Shown in pieces: positions 1-17,100 of a stretch of 64,000 nt of DNA. The first letter of the stretch is position 1; the number at the start of each line of letters is the position of its first letter. The notes beneath the pieces are model-generated. The model did no database searches. It had not been told where the DNA came from and worked only from the letters and a program-made list of their open reading frames with translations. The position numbers and the translations under genes are program-made. This DNA comes from Apostichopus japonicus (Eukaryota; Echinodermata; Holothuroidea; Aspidochirotida; Stichopodidae): the NCBI RefSeq assembly GCF_037975245.1, contig NC_092574.1, positions 10,501,213-10,565,212 of the forward strand. The letters run 5' to 3'.

Positions 1-1140
1 TTATGCACGTTTTCACTTCTCTCATATAAACGAGAGACCGGCGTCACAACGATCTAAAGGTGCAAAAACTTACGCTTTTTTTCCTTAATCCATAAATGTA
101 TATCACTGAGAGTAAACGTTATAGTTTAATAAATATGGTGTTTACCCGTTTAATTCCATATATACACTTGAAGGTTCTTATTGTCACATTACTAAATATG
201 GTATCGGCCTGTTTCCTCTGGTCTTGCGACGAATAGTGACAAACAACCCTTATCATTAAACTATATTTAAAAGGGTGTTAAACTCATAATGACCAATTCG
301 TATACAAAGAGATGAGCAAAACATATATATTTGTAGGTATCAGACAGTTTTTCATTGACTTTTGTTTTCTAGTTTGATGTGTTGTTTTATCGTCAACATC
401 AATCACTTGATCCAGTCTATAAAACAAAATTAAAAGAAATCTATAAAAATCCTCAGTCGATTTTTAGTCTGTTTGTTTTTCTGAGTAGCGGAGTTATTCC
501 CTCGCTACCTACTCAACATTTTAATAAATGTTCCCCCCACTTTGTCCTGTAATCTGTTTACTCGACTTCATTCATGTTCAAATTAATTCTCACAGTCATA
601 AAAGGTTGCGTGCAGAGTTCACTTCTGCATTAATTTGTTTGTTTTTTTAAAAACAACTGCATTGAGTACATTTTTGTGAAAGATGTATTTTCCATTTCCA
701 GTGTGTTATTGGTAATCGGATTTTCTGATGGTAAAAGTAGATTGCTTAACAAAATTGCCAGATTTTTTTCGGCATTATCCACCTCATGCATCATGTATCA
801 TCCTCTTGTTACATTTGTATGGTACACGGGCGAATATATTGTGTTTTCTGACTGAATCTGGCAACAGCAATGATATCGATACCATAATCGTGTTGTAAAT
901 ATTTTACTTCGTAATACACATGAATGATTGTGTTTTTAGAGAAAGATAATATTTACAGTTTTATAAAGTTAAATAGAGATATTAAGATCGCCAGCTAAGC
1001 CAATCATTCCAGATGTCGATCCGGTTAGGTTTATAGGATACATTAACAAGAAAGTCACAACGAGAAACAATAAAGCCTTTGGATAACAACTATACCACGA
1101 TGACATCACATAGGTTGCAACTCAAACTGATCGACATCTG
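1..1140. other. Non-coding, nothing recognised
   Basis: AT-rich sequence with no coding exon, RNA gene or recognisable transposon end. Confidence 0.5.
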
Positions 1141-1200
1141 AATATATATATATATATATTAATATATATATATGTAAATATATATATATATATATATATC

Positions 1201-1269
<69 letters not shown>

Positions 1270-1361
1270 ATATATATAGATATATATAGATATATATATA
1301 AAAAGATATATATAGATATATATATATATATAAAAATATATATATATATATATATATATAT
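1141..1361. repeat. TA-dinucleotide microsatellite
   Basis: About 220 bp of TA repeats broken by occasional AGA, AAA and TAC interruptions. Both strands give tyrosine/isoleucine open frames that are repeat artefacts. Confidence 0.95.

Positions 1362-6351
<4,990 letters not shown>

Positions 6352-6443
<92 letters not shown>
6352..6443. repeat. TA-dinucleotide microsatellite
   Basis: About 92 bp of pure TA repeat. Confidence 0.95.
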
Positions 6444-6445
<2 letters not shown>

Positions 6446-7927
6446 CTATTATGTTCAACATGCTTGGCACAATCTTTTCTGTTGATACCACTTAGTCTCG
6501 TTAATGATTTAGTCCCAAAATACAATTTGAAGCCGAGAAAAAAGAAAACCTCATTAACATTTCACGATGTGTAGAGACATAGGCAATATCTCCTCCAATT
6601 GAACCACTGTGCGATGTGATGCGTGGTAAGTTAATCCATGTGCCGCAACACTTTAATGGGTGTTCCTACTCCCGTGACGATAATGCACGGAAATTTACAA
6701 GATGAAATGATTGCCAAATTTAAAAAAGAGACATTTTCTGCTGAAGTTTACTGATGAAATCATCCATTCTGCTGTTGCTAGAGGCCTTTTACAAGATAGC
6801 ACACAATTTGTAAAAATAAACTTCATCTCAAAATTGGAAGACTTGACATTCTCGTTAGAGTATGTGAAAACTCTTCCTGAAAAAAAAAAGGTTTTATCGC
6901 TCTAAAATCTCATTTATGGTAAATATGTCTCTATAACAAAATTTATTCACATGTTGTTTCTATGCCAACTTATATCATGAATAAATAATATGTAATAAGA
7001 CCTACATGATTCAAGTTGTAATCAGCCCGAAATCCAAAACCTGTCTACGCGCATGATTTCTCCCTCTTTAATAATTTATTTATTTATTTATTAACATTTT
7101 TAATTTGTTTTGTTTGCTTTCAGGAAAGACTTCACAATATGTATAAGGATGGGAAGACTCAATACTAACAGTCACTGCTATAGAGAAAGAAAAAAAGTAC
7201 TAGATATAACGTTATAAAATGGCTACCAAGTTTCCAAACCTTACATCATAGACCCGTTTTAAATAGTTATTTACCAGTTCTGGAATATCTAGTTGCATTG
7301 TAAGTCATATTATTTTACGTCAATTTTCATGTTCAAGTTGCGTAAATTTTCATGTTCAAATTGCGTCAGTTTTCATGTTCAAAAGCTTTAATGGCGATTC
7401 TAACCAAGCAAAATATTGTTTTCGGTAACGTTCCTATTTGCCACTTTATAATTCCTTTAAAAGATTAATTACGGCAGAATTTTAGTTTTCATATGTCAAA
7501 TTCCAAGGCGAAAAGAAGAACTTTAGTATATACTAGTATTGAATCAATATATCTATTCTCTGACTGAGTCAAACTGAGTCAGTATAAATATCACTTTTTG
7601 TTTTATTTCATTATTTTATTAAGGTTTATACGTCATTCAATCGGTAGCTCTTTTACCTGTTATTTCCTGACACTGTATAAGTAAAATGCCATCTTGGTTG
7701 CTTATTTGTTATTTATATCAATCAAAGCCGACATATTTCAGTCTAGAGTATACGGCAAAATTACCTTATTAAAAAAACACCCCGGTTGAAATCCTTGCTT
7801 TCTTCAATTTCTCCCTCAATAAAATGTCGCACAGCCGTTGACATCCCTAGGGTGCACTTTCGTTTGTCAGAAAGAAATATAAATCTTAACTTCGACTTGC
7901 AAGAAAATGAGACAAGAAATGTTACTT
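6444..7927. other. Non-coding with one short tandem repeat
   Basis: No supportable gene. At 7324-7384 a 23-bp unit beginning TTTTCATGTTCAA occurs two and two-thirds times. A short open frame near 6711-6905 has no recognisable domain and I do not call it. Confidence 0.45.
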
Positions 7928-8015
7928 ACAGCGACATTATAACATTGATACCGGTGCTTCATTCTAAGCGACAGTTGAATACACACACCCATATATATTT
8001 ATATATATATATTAA

Positions 8016-8049
<34 letters not shown>

Positions 8050-8064
8050 GTATGTATATGTATG

Positions 8065-8124
<60 letters not shown>

Positions 8125-8225
8125 CAGCGACATTAAAACATTGATACCGGTGCTTCATTCTAAGCGACAGTTGAATACACACACCCATATATATATATAT
8201 GTATATATATGTATGTATATGTATG

Positions 8226-8267
<42 letters not shown>

Positions 8268-8277
8268 TATATATATG

Positions 8278-8315
<38 letters not shown>
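7928..8315. repeat. Two copies of a 196-bp module, each ending in a TA array
   Basis: A unit beginning ACAGCGACATT and containing TTGATACCGGTGCTTCATTC starts at 7928 and again at 8124. Each copy runs into CACACACCCATATATAT and then a TA array with GTATGTATATG interruptions. The unique parts differ by very few bases, indicating a recent tandem duplication or array-mediated expansion. Confidence 0.9.
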
Positions 8316-8319
<4 letters not shown>

Positions 8320-9203
8320 GGAGAGAGAGGGAGAGTCCGGAACATTCTCACACTGCGAGAAATAAATATATTGAGACCTCACTGATTTGGTGTTATTTTA
8401 TGTTCATCTTATGTAGGTGACACGCCTGTTGTGTGAGAGTAAACATTCTGTTTTTATCAGAAAGTATCAAGTATTCTCCTTTTTTCTAAACCGTAATGAA
8501 CGTAAACAATATTTTATTATTGTGCCAACTTCAATTTTTTAGACTGTTTATCAGCTCTTGATGGCAATGTTGTTTTCTTGTCTCTCTTGTAAGAGAGGGT
8601 GGGGTGGGTGGGGTGGGTTGGGGTGGGGTTGGGATGGGGTGGGGTGGGGTGGGTGGGGATTGGGGTGGGGGTTGGGGTGCGGAATGGAAGAACACAAACG
8701 TCAAGGTACTGAGGACGTCCTATTATACGTCACCGACTATTCGTGTTACCCCCATAGTCCTTATGGTACTGAACTTACGAACTGAAATTTGGTGGGCTAT
8801 AGTGTGCATTAAAGGGGTAGGGGTGTTCTACAGGGAAAGACAGCAAAAGATGGGTAGAAAGTAATGTGTGAGTACATGCGTGTGAACAAATAAATGTTTC
8901 AATCTTAGGTCAAAGGTCAGAGTTCGCTCAAGCCAAAACAACTCTGCGGGATGACAATATCCAAAATCAAATTACATAATATCAGCAATAAGGCTTTTCA
9001 CGTTTATCTCACACTACTTAAAAAGAAAACTGAAAGGTGCCAAGGTTAATGGGGTCGAAGGTTGAATTAGTCAAATTTATGCTAACCAAGTATGTCTGAA
9101 CTTCTCTTGCGTTGTACGCTCAGTGTAGACGTTGAACTGAGTATAGGTGTTCGTAATGACATTTTCTGTTAGCCTCTGTGACATAACTACGCCACGATTG
9201 CAA
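8316..9203. other. Non-coding, includes a GGGGT-rich tract
   Basis: No gene recognised. A G-rich minisatellite lies at 8596-8686 (separate entry). Confidence 0.45.
8596..8686 (+). repeat. GGGGT/GGGT minisatellite
   Basis: About 90 bp of G runs of 3-5 bases separated by T, AT or ATT. It contains many more than the four G-tracts needed for an intramolecular G-quadruplex on this strand. Confidence 0.85.
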
Positions 9204-9216
9204 AGGTCAGAGGTCA
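9204..9216 (+). promoter_or_regulatory. Direct repeat of AGGTCA with one-base spacer (DR1)
   Basis: AGGTCA-G-AGGTCA is a perfect DR1, the consensus for RXR/HNF4-type nuclear receptors. Single AGGTCA half-sites occur near 8913 and 9308. Functional use is not shown, since such words also occur inside repeats. Confidence 0.3.
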
Positions 9217-9429
9217 AAAGCAATAAATCCAAAAGAATGTGATATTTGGGTATCATACTAATACCAAAATGAAAATTGGCTTATTGATATCAATGAAAAA
9301 AAGTGTCAAAGGTCAAAAGGTAAAACGCATGGACTTCAAACTTGGTACGTCTGTACATTTTCTGTGTCGCGACTGCGATTATTTTGTGATTTTGTACTCA
9401 GTTTCTTTTAGATACATTTTAAGGAAAAG

Positions 9430-9601
9430 TCGCCCAGGAAAGAACCTGGGCACGAAAACCAAACTACCAAACGACTGATCCGCTCTCAGCCCCAGTTCCC
9501 TTGCATCGGGACTGTGTGATCATCGTCGGGTGTGCATCACCATTCCCATCGAAAGGGAACGGATACTACACATGATCTTAGCTAAAAGGCCGAGAAGCGA
9601 T
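9430..9601 (-). ncRNA. U2 snRNA 5'-end-derived small RNA or SINE-like element
   Basis: Read on the minus strand from 9601, the first 45 bases match the metazoan U2 snRNA 5' end at 42 positions as I recall that sequence. This includes the opening ATCGCTTCTCGGCC and the branch-site-pairing GTGTAGTATC. Beyond base 45 the similarity stops. The next bases form a hairpin (CCGTTCCC pairing with GGGAATGG), and the segment ends near a 7-bp stem (GCCCAGG / CCTGGGC, loop of six) at 9432-9451. No clear Sm site was seen. It could be a U2-headed SINE, a divergent U2-like RNA or a U2 chimera. It is probably not a standard U2 gene. Confidence 0.6.
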
Positions 9602-12600
9602 CTTTTAAGAGATAACCTTTCTTGCTGGAAGCTGTCTACTAGACGTCGTCCATGTACGAGAAATTGATCAGAAAGTTATACATTACTTTGACCTTCCCAT
9701 TGCCGTGAATCCTTTCACCATCCTCTTCCACATCTTTGATGTCCATGTTAGTTCTCGTTTGTTATTGTACAGACTGTTTTTCTTGAGATTTAAGTATATA
9801 TTCTGCTCAGTGGGATATGAACATTAAAACTTCACACGTCTACAGATGGTGACCAAGTAAAGAGAAAACTCCTCGCTTTAGAGGTGTCATAGTGGTGTTA
9901 CGTGAAATCTCTGTCTCTTGAAGAAAATACTTAATGTAAGTTTTATTTGTCTTTCTTCATGCGTATAAAAGCCGGCAGAAATCTTCTGTTTGTTGTTGTT
10001 TTTGTTATCATTCCATTTTGTAGCGTGTACGTTCATGAATTTATATAGGTTGTCACGCGACAGCGCAATTCACTGATATGGTTAACCAATACGTACCATC
10101 CGCAAATGTGGTTTATATTCATCAGTTTAGTGCTAAGCGAATTACTAACTGTTGAATCCAATACAAAACTATCTAGTGTCTCCGATAGTGGTATACCAAG
10201 GACCAGCAACAGAGCTTCGGTACAGCAATATGAATCGTCACCCAAAGGGTATTCCACAGTCATCCAATCTCAATCATGGTTTGGGATTGGAGGGTGATCA
10301 ATATTTCATATTTGGCACCTCTAAACGCCCGAATATAGCACTGTCAGTCTATCTCTGTTGGGGGAAAGGATTTCGTTCGAGGTCCCGTTATGATATGGGC
10401 CTATGGCCGGCTTCTTAGAACGTACTTTTCACCGCCCCTTTGATGGCGGGGGGGGGAGTGGGGAGTGGGAAGTGTTGAGAAACCAAACCAGTTTTCAATT
10501 GTGTAGAAAGTGACACTAGTGTCACGGCTCTGAACATTAAATGAGATAACCCCCCTCCCCGTCTTCACCTTATCCCCAGCCCAGTGCCGCATCCCTATTT
10601 AATCAGCCCATAAGTATAGGCCTAGAATGCATTGGTTACTTTCCCGGAGTTCATTGGTTAGAAATCATCCTACGGTGTAAGCTCCATTCCTTCAAAAACT
10701 ACTTCTACGCAGTGTTTAAAGCATTTTTTTAAATAAGTAGTGACAGGGGGTGGGGAGGGGGGCTGGTTGAGAACACTGTGAAATTTTCGATTCAATTCGA
10801 GATCCAACAAGGATGACGTTTATAAGGGTTGTTGGTAAAGATTCATTTCGAAGTGCAAACGAATCGGCGCACATTTTGAAGGAGAAAAAATGCCAAGGAA
10901 ATGCTGGAAAGCGTCAATGCTGAAAAGCTTCAATGCTGGAAAGCAATTTTAGTTGTTGTTGCGTTACTTTATTTATAACCGTTGTTATACAAAAATTAAA
11001 ATCCCGGGACGTGTTTTTTTTTTCTAACTCAAAGAAACTGGCAAATCTAACCAAACATAAAAGTTGATTATCTAAAATTGCCCCATAGTACGGGTCAGAG
11101 AAGAATTCTTCTGTTTATTAATTTATGCAAACCATACTGAATTACGAAAAGGATATAATTGTTTGAAAGTGACATTTGAAGGGCATCACTGCCTTATATG
11201 ACATATCATTGAATTATGTTAGCATTGAGAAGTTGAAACTACGTGTCCTTTTCAATTTTGTCTCGGTCGTTCGAGCGGATACCTATTAAAACCGTGGACG
11301 CGTGTCTAACAGTACAGAATAGTTAGAAATGAAAAAGTGATTAATAAAGAGTGACATTTCTACTTTTCCTAGAAAGTACAGAAATTGACTGAACTTCAAC
11401 ATCACGTTTCATTTATAATTGAAATTATCCAACAGTCCTCCTCCCCCCTCCCCCCTCCTATTTTTTTCTCGCTTTGTCGAAATATGCTAGTGCACGTAGC
11501 ATGACTTTTAGCGTACTTGGATTCGAACTGTCACTATGCCACGGAGATCGAGAGGGGCATATGGGGGGGGGGGGGAGAGGGGGAGGTGGGAGAGAAGTGG
11601 AGAGAGAGAAAGAGACTATACAAGGTGAAATGTTTTCACATCAAATATCTACAAAAAGGGGTATTCCACGGACTTTATCAAAAGGAAATTTTCCTTTAAA
11701 AGGTTATTGTTATAGTGGATAAGTATAATTCTTAAATGATCGAAAAGTAACAATATATCTGCCAGTGGTGTTACTGACTGATATTACTAGTCATCAGCAT
11801 TGGCCCCAACTTTTAGCATGCTAAAAAAAATCCAAAAGTAAAATTTTATCCTAGAGGCTCTGAAGCCCCATATCATTCCCCGACATTGAGTAGAACTCGG
11901 TTGAAACATTTAAATGTCTCGGGTTTGTTGCAGTAAAACATGTTGAAATATGAGAAACCGGTGACCATTATTTGACGGCCGCAATAATGATGAAGTACGG
12001 CACATTCGTAAATTTACATCGCGCTTATTCCTCGAAGAAGAAAGATATATTCGTCCTTAGAAAACAGTATTCATTGTGTCTGTCTTCAGGAGCCTGGAAA
12101 AAGCAGAGTAAATTTAAGGTATACGTGTCACTCGGGCTCTCTAACATGCAGTGTTTGTGTTTACTCCTATACAATAAATCATGTCAAGTCTAATCCACTC
12201 TCTAAATATAAAAAACAAAATCATTAAATTGTAAACCCTGCAGATTGCGTCATAATCAACGGGATGGCGCATATTTCCATGCAGTATACATGCGCCAAGC
12301 AATGGTTGAACGTAATATTTGTGATGGCTTTTAAAGTATACCGTATAAATACCCTCATATCAAAACAGCGCCTCAACGGACTTGGCCTGCTGATCAAAAG
12401 GAGTCGTTAGACCCCTCAACATAAACGGATTGGAAATGTCAAATAAGAAGGTAAGTTTAATCTCACTTGTACGACAAACACATATCGTATACAACATAAT
12501 ATTGGATTGATCATGGAAACTTAATGGTTGACACTTTTTACGCCAGATTTTGTATTCCATATTCGTCTACTATTTAGTGTACCCGTCAGGCGCGCAACCA

Positions 12601-12737
12601 CAGTATCCTTTACACTGGGGTCGGGTGGGGTTTACGTTGTCCAGGCACGGCGCAACATACACATGGAACGGAAATTTTGGTAACTGGAGAGTGCAAGATG
12701 CCAAATGGTGCTATACTTTTTAACTTTTGAAGTTTGT
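9602..12737. other. Non-coding, nothing recognised
   Basis: No supportable exon. It contains several poly-G or poly-C runs (near 10449, 10747, 11447 and 11562). Confidence 0.45.
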
Positions 12738-12745
12738 TGTTGTAA

Positions 12746-13110
12746 CAAGGGCGTAGGAACCGGGGGGCTGGGGGGCGCCAGCCCCCCCAGTGAAAAATGT
12801 GGAGGGGCGGAAGTATCATTCCGCCCCCCCGCTCCGCAAGTCAGAAAACCCCTTTTTCATTTCCAAATGAGAAAAAAATCTCATTTGGAGCACCAAATTG
12901 CATTTAAGGCCAGCTGAAAATACAAAATTAAGTTTACAAAATGGAGTGGGTGTTGAAGTGTGCTATATTGCACCAAATTGCATCTGAGGCCACCTGGAAA
13001 TGCAAAAAATTCCAAAGGGGAGGGGGACACCCCCTCCCCTTAGACCCCTCCCCCAGGCCGGCCATCAGTCTTCAGCCCCCCCCACTCAAAAGTACCTTCC
13101 TACGCCACTG
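12746..13110. mobile_element. Non-autonomous hAT-like element (365 bp)
   Basis: Ends are inverted repeats CAAGGGCGTAGGAA and, read inward from the right, CAGTGGCGTAGGAA. Identical 8-bp flanking duplications TGTTGTAA lie at 12738-12745 and 13111-13118, the target-site length of hAT transposons. The interior holds poly-G/poly-C blocks and an imperfect internal repeat around CACCAAATTGCAT at about 12891 and 12972. It is too short to encode a transposase. Confidence 0.88.
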
Positions 13111-13118
13111 TGTTGTAA

Positions 13119-14074
13119 TATTCTGTCTACCAATGATGAGAGGGGGGGGGTTAGGTAGGGTATACGTTGTTGCACCCCATGGTGCCCGTAGATAAAGCTT
13201 TGTAATGTCTTAGGATCGTCTCATGGACTGTCGCCTACTTTACAGACACAGAAGTCATGTCATTAAATTCAAGAGACAAGAAAGAAAGATTTCTACGGAG
13301 CAATTTGAGGGTGGCTGACTTGGCATCGTTGATTTTTTTTAGGGGTGTGGGGGGTGGGGAGTTTCTGATAAATCTATGGAGCCGGTTTCCGAATAACGAA
13401 CTAGAGTTATTGCAGCGGAACACGCAGACGTGTTCTTTGACTTGGGAGAATCATTTTATTTTATGAACACGGGGAGTCCTTATCGTTAGATCTCAGACAT
13501 TAGCCAAAGATGTAGAAAGAGGTTATCTCGCTATATCTCGTTATATTTTGCTTTCCTACCTTATGTCCTGCAAGTTAGATACATCAGTGATATCTTCGAA
13601 GGGACCCGTGTGGCGCTTCGCAGTCAGAGGGAGATTACGGAAACTGAGGATATTCGACCGAGAAAGTTTTACATGCATCATTAACTTTGGCTGAGTTGAA
13701 AGAAAATGTGAGGTGCTAAGGGTTTCAAAAGTCGATTGGTCAGTCTAAACCGAATTGAATTGAAACGTTCTCGACATTCAGTTTGATGTAATATATACAG
13801 ACAATGCACTACTAGTGAAAACTAGTTTTTCAATATAACGAAAATGGTGGGGAAATGATCCGGTAAATGTCAAGAAATAGCAAACATATTATTGCAGGTT
13901 TGGCTTTTCTGCTATACCCGTTCACTACCCGGAAATCTTGCAACCGTCGTTATTGATTTGTCATTTGGTTGGTATTTACAAGTTGCTCTTGCTTAAGTAT
14001 TCAAATACCTATATTTATATATAAATAATTTAATATATACATATATATATATAGTCCAAATATATATATAGGCC

Positions 14075-14132
<58 letters not shown>

Positions 14133-17100
14133 CGCAAGACACTAGTACATGGTGTTACACGTGGTGATCATCCTATATTAACCTATGTCAAATAAAGTCA
14201 CCCAGTAGAGCCTGCATAGGTACGGTACGTAAACCAAACAACTCACGCTTCTTCTCACTCTGAATCCTAGTCATCTTACATCTAGGACGAGACTGTAACG
14301 GTAGATGATCATGACGAGTGAATAATATCACGAGTCCCTTAGAAAGGGGACATAATTCAAAGATACTATATACACACATGATCAGGTTAAGCGATGATGA
14401 AGGATCCATCTTCTTTGTACTGTTTACACATGATGTTAGTCAAGAGGTCGGTGTGACGTCATCAGTAACTATCGTCAGTGAATATGAAACTGTTAGCTGT
14501 ATAAATGGTCTACTGTACTATCATCTACTATATGTCCAAAGAAGTTATACATCGGTACAAATGATATTCATAGTTTCGCATGTCGGTACCCATGCATGGT
14601 TGGACTGTGCTATAATATAAATATTGTAAAGCTGTGATGTTATAATTAATGCAAACTAGGATATTTCTCTCATAGAATGTTTGTCTTTCCGGAACGTAGT
14701 AGAGGTATATATGTGTATATACTAAACGGTTTTCGTCCTCTGCAAAAGTGACGTTACGACAGACAGACGGTGAACACCGAGACACAGTGGCGTGCGCAAA
14801 TAATCGGAGGGGGGGGGGGTTGAGGACCTCCCATCGTCAGTCGAGAGAATAGTTTTTTTTTTTCGTTCGGGGAGAATGAGAGCAATTCTATATACGGGTG
14901 TACACTCACCTTTTTAACCTTACACAAAAGCTCAAGAGTCATTCTTGGATAACCTCAGATACCATTTATAGTCTCAATATGCCTCATAATAGACCATCTG
15001 ATCCCAAGATGAGGACCCAATAGACCCCATCCATTATAAATACTGTACCTTGATACGCCTGTGGTCATTCCATAAAGGCAAATGAATCTACCTAACTCGA
15101 AGGAAATTTCCCCTCCCCGCCCCTACCTTAAGGTTCTCTGCACCACATTGCCAATACAGACACCTTTGTTGCTCCTCTCACCGATGAAGTTGAACACAAC
15201 CGCAAGAGGTGCACCATAATATCGGCAGCCATTTTAAGTGTTTCTATATACTGATGATATTTTAAACTGTCAACAAAGTTGAGCAATGTATACGTTGCAT
15301 AAGCGAGAAAAGTGCAGAACGATGGAAATTTCAAATGCCCCTGCATGAACCTAGAAATGAACGAGATTTATTCTTCAGGAAACTTGCCTCCATTAGATTT
15401 TTTTACATATAAATAACCAGTCGTATGTTTTTCATTTGAGTTTAAACGCGGACTAATCAAACAGCCTTCCGCTTTGGAATAATTAAATCATTTATTACAA
15501 TACTGATTTAGGCAGCATTCAATCATGATAATATGGTGGGCTCCTTATTGCCATCTTTTGGGAGATTCTTCCGCAAAGGTACAACAACATAAACATAAAA
15601 AATAAACATAACATATTAAGTGCCCTCTAAATTTTGTTGATCAACTCAGATAGGGATTACGATTCAGTTTAATCTTTCAAAGAGGCCAACGGACATTGCA
15701 GAGTTGACCTACATTGCAAACTGGAATCATGTATATGCATTTTGTTTTGCGTCGTGTTCAGTGAATGTTTTATGAAGGAAACGTAAACCACCAGGTACGT
15801 GTACGTGTCAATGAATATGCATAAACAGATGCAAAACAACCGTTCCTATAATAACGTACCTATATAACTGATGTTATTTTTCACGGGGGTGGGGTTAACT
15901 CTGTAAACCTCCCTTCTATACGACACTGGTTGACTCCAGTCTATAGACGAAAACGCACTGTTCATTATATATGCATAAGATATAAAAGATACCAATCAAG
16001 GCGGTCTTAATCATCTGTTACAAGGACTGATGTGAAGGCAAGTCTTACAATCATGACGAAGGATAAGAAGCAAAATAAGGTGATAAAAGGTAGATGTGAG
16101 TGGAGGTGCGTCGGTGGAAGGGAAGGCAGCTGTGAATTGGTATATGATATTCATAATACACGTTTAACAGTGATGTTTTTGAAAAGTCATGGATATGTAC
16201 GGTTTGATAGATAAGTATCTTAAAATCCCGCGATGTTCTTCAACAACATATTATAACACTAATTCCATACGAGCGTAATGTTGGAAAACAACATTATGTA
16301 AGGTAACAAGCTGAATATGAACAAATGCTGAGGCAACAACTTGTGGTGAATCAATGTGATATTAGACGACAACATGGTTAGGAGCACTAACATAATACAG
16401 AACTTTAGTCAGCAACATATATGGATATCCTTTTCGCGTTCCATAGGTGAGCGCTCTTCCGATCAACATGTGTTAGAGTATGGTTCATTTGTCCGATACT
16501 GTGGTGAAACTTGTTCACTATGTTCATTGATTTTCATGAATATTATGTTATTATTTGAAGACAATTGCTCAAGCATGTGCCCGGTTAATATTTTGAACTG
16601 AAAACCGTTTTAAACTCACACAGGACACATGATGTAAACAATGAAAGTTAATTTGTTCTGCGAATGGGCCGACATTTCAGGGAAAATGCATCGGTATGAT
16701 GTTTCGCTTATGAAATACATAATGGCGCCAAATAAGATATTTCGACTGTTCTTGTTTCTTTTAAATATGGAAAATGCATAAAGCGGTTTCATCCGCAGAA
16801 TTTTGTGCTTGATACTCAAATGGCAATATTGGCGTCCCATATTAAATGTCAAAGCCATTGTTTACATATTGCTGCCAATCATAGTAAGCTTAGCACTGGT
16901 TACTTTGACAATAACGGACGCTGACGCTCCTACACTTTAGTCCTACGATTGGAGTGTCGTTCCACGTCTAAGTTTTATCTGATAACACAAAAGGATTCCA
17001 GTTAAATGCAGCATATACTATTCAGGTAATTTTTTCAGCTTTGAGTCGACCGTGGGATAAAACCTTAGAATGTTGCTACTAGTAGTAGTATTAACCTTAT

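Noticed and set aside
9430-9601. Standard U2 snRNA gene
   Set aside because: Only the first 45 bases match; the rest of U2, including a clear Sm site, is missing.
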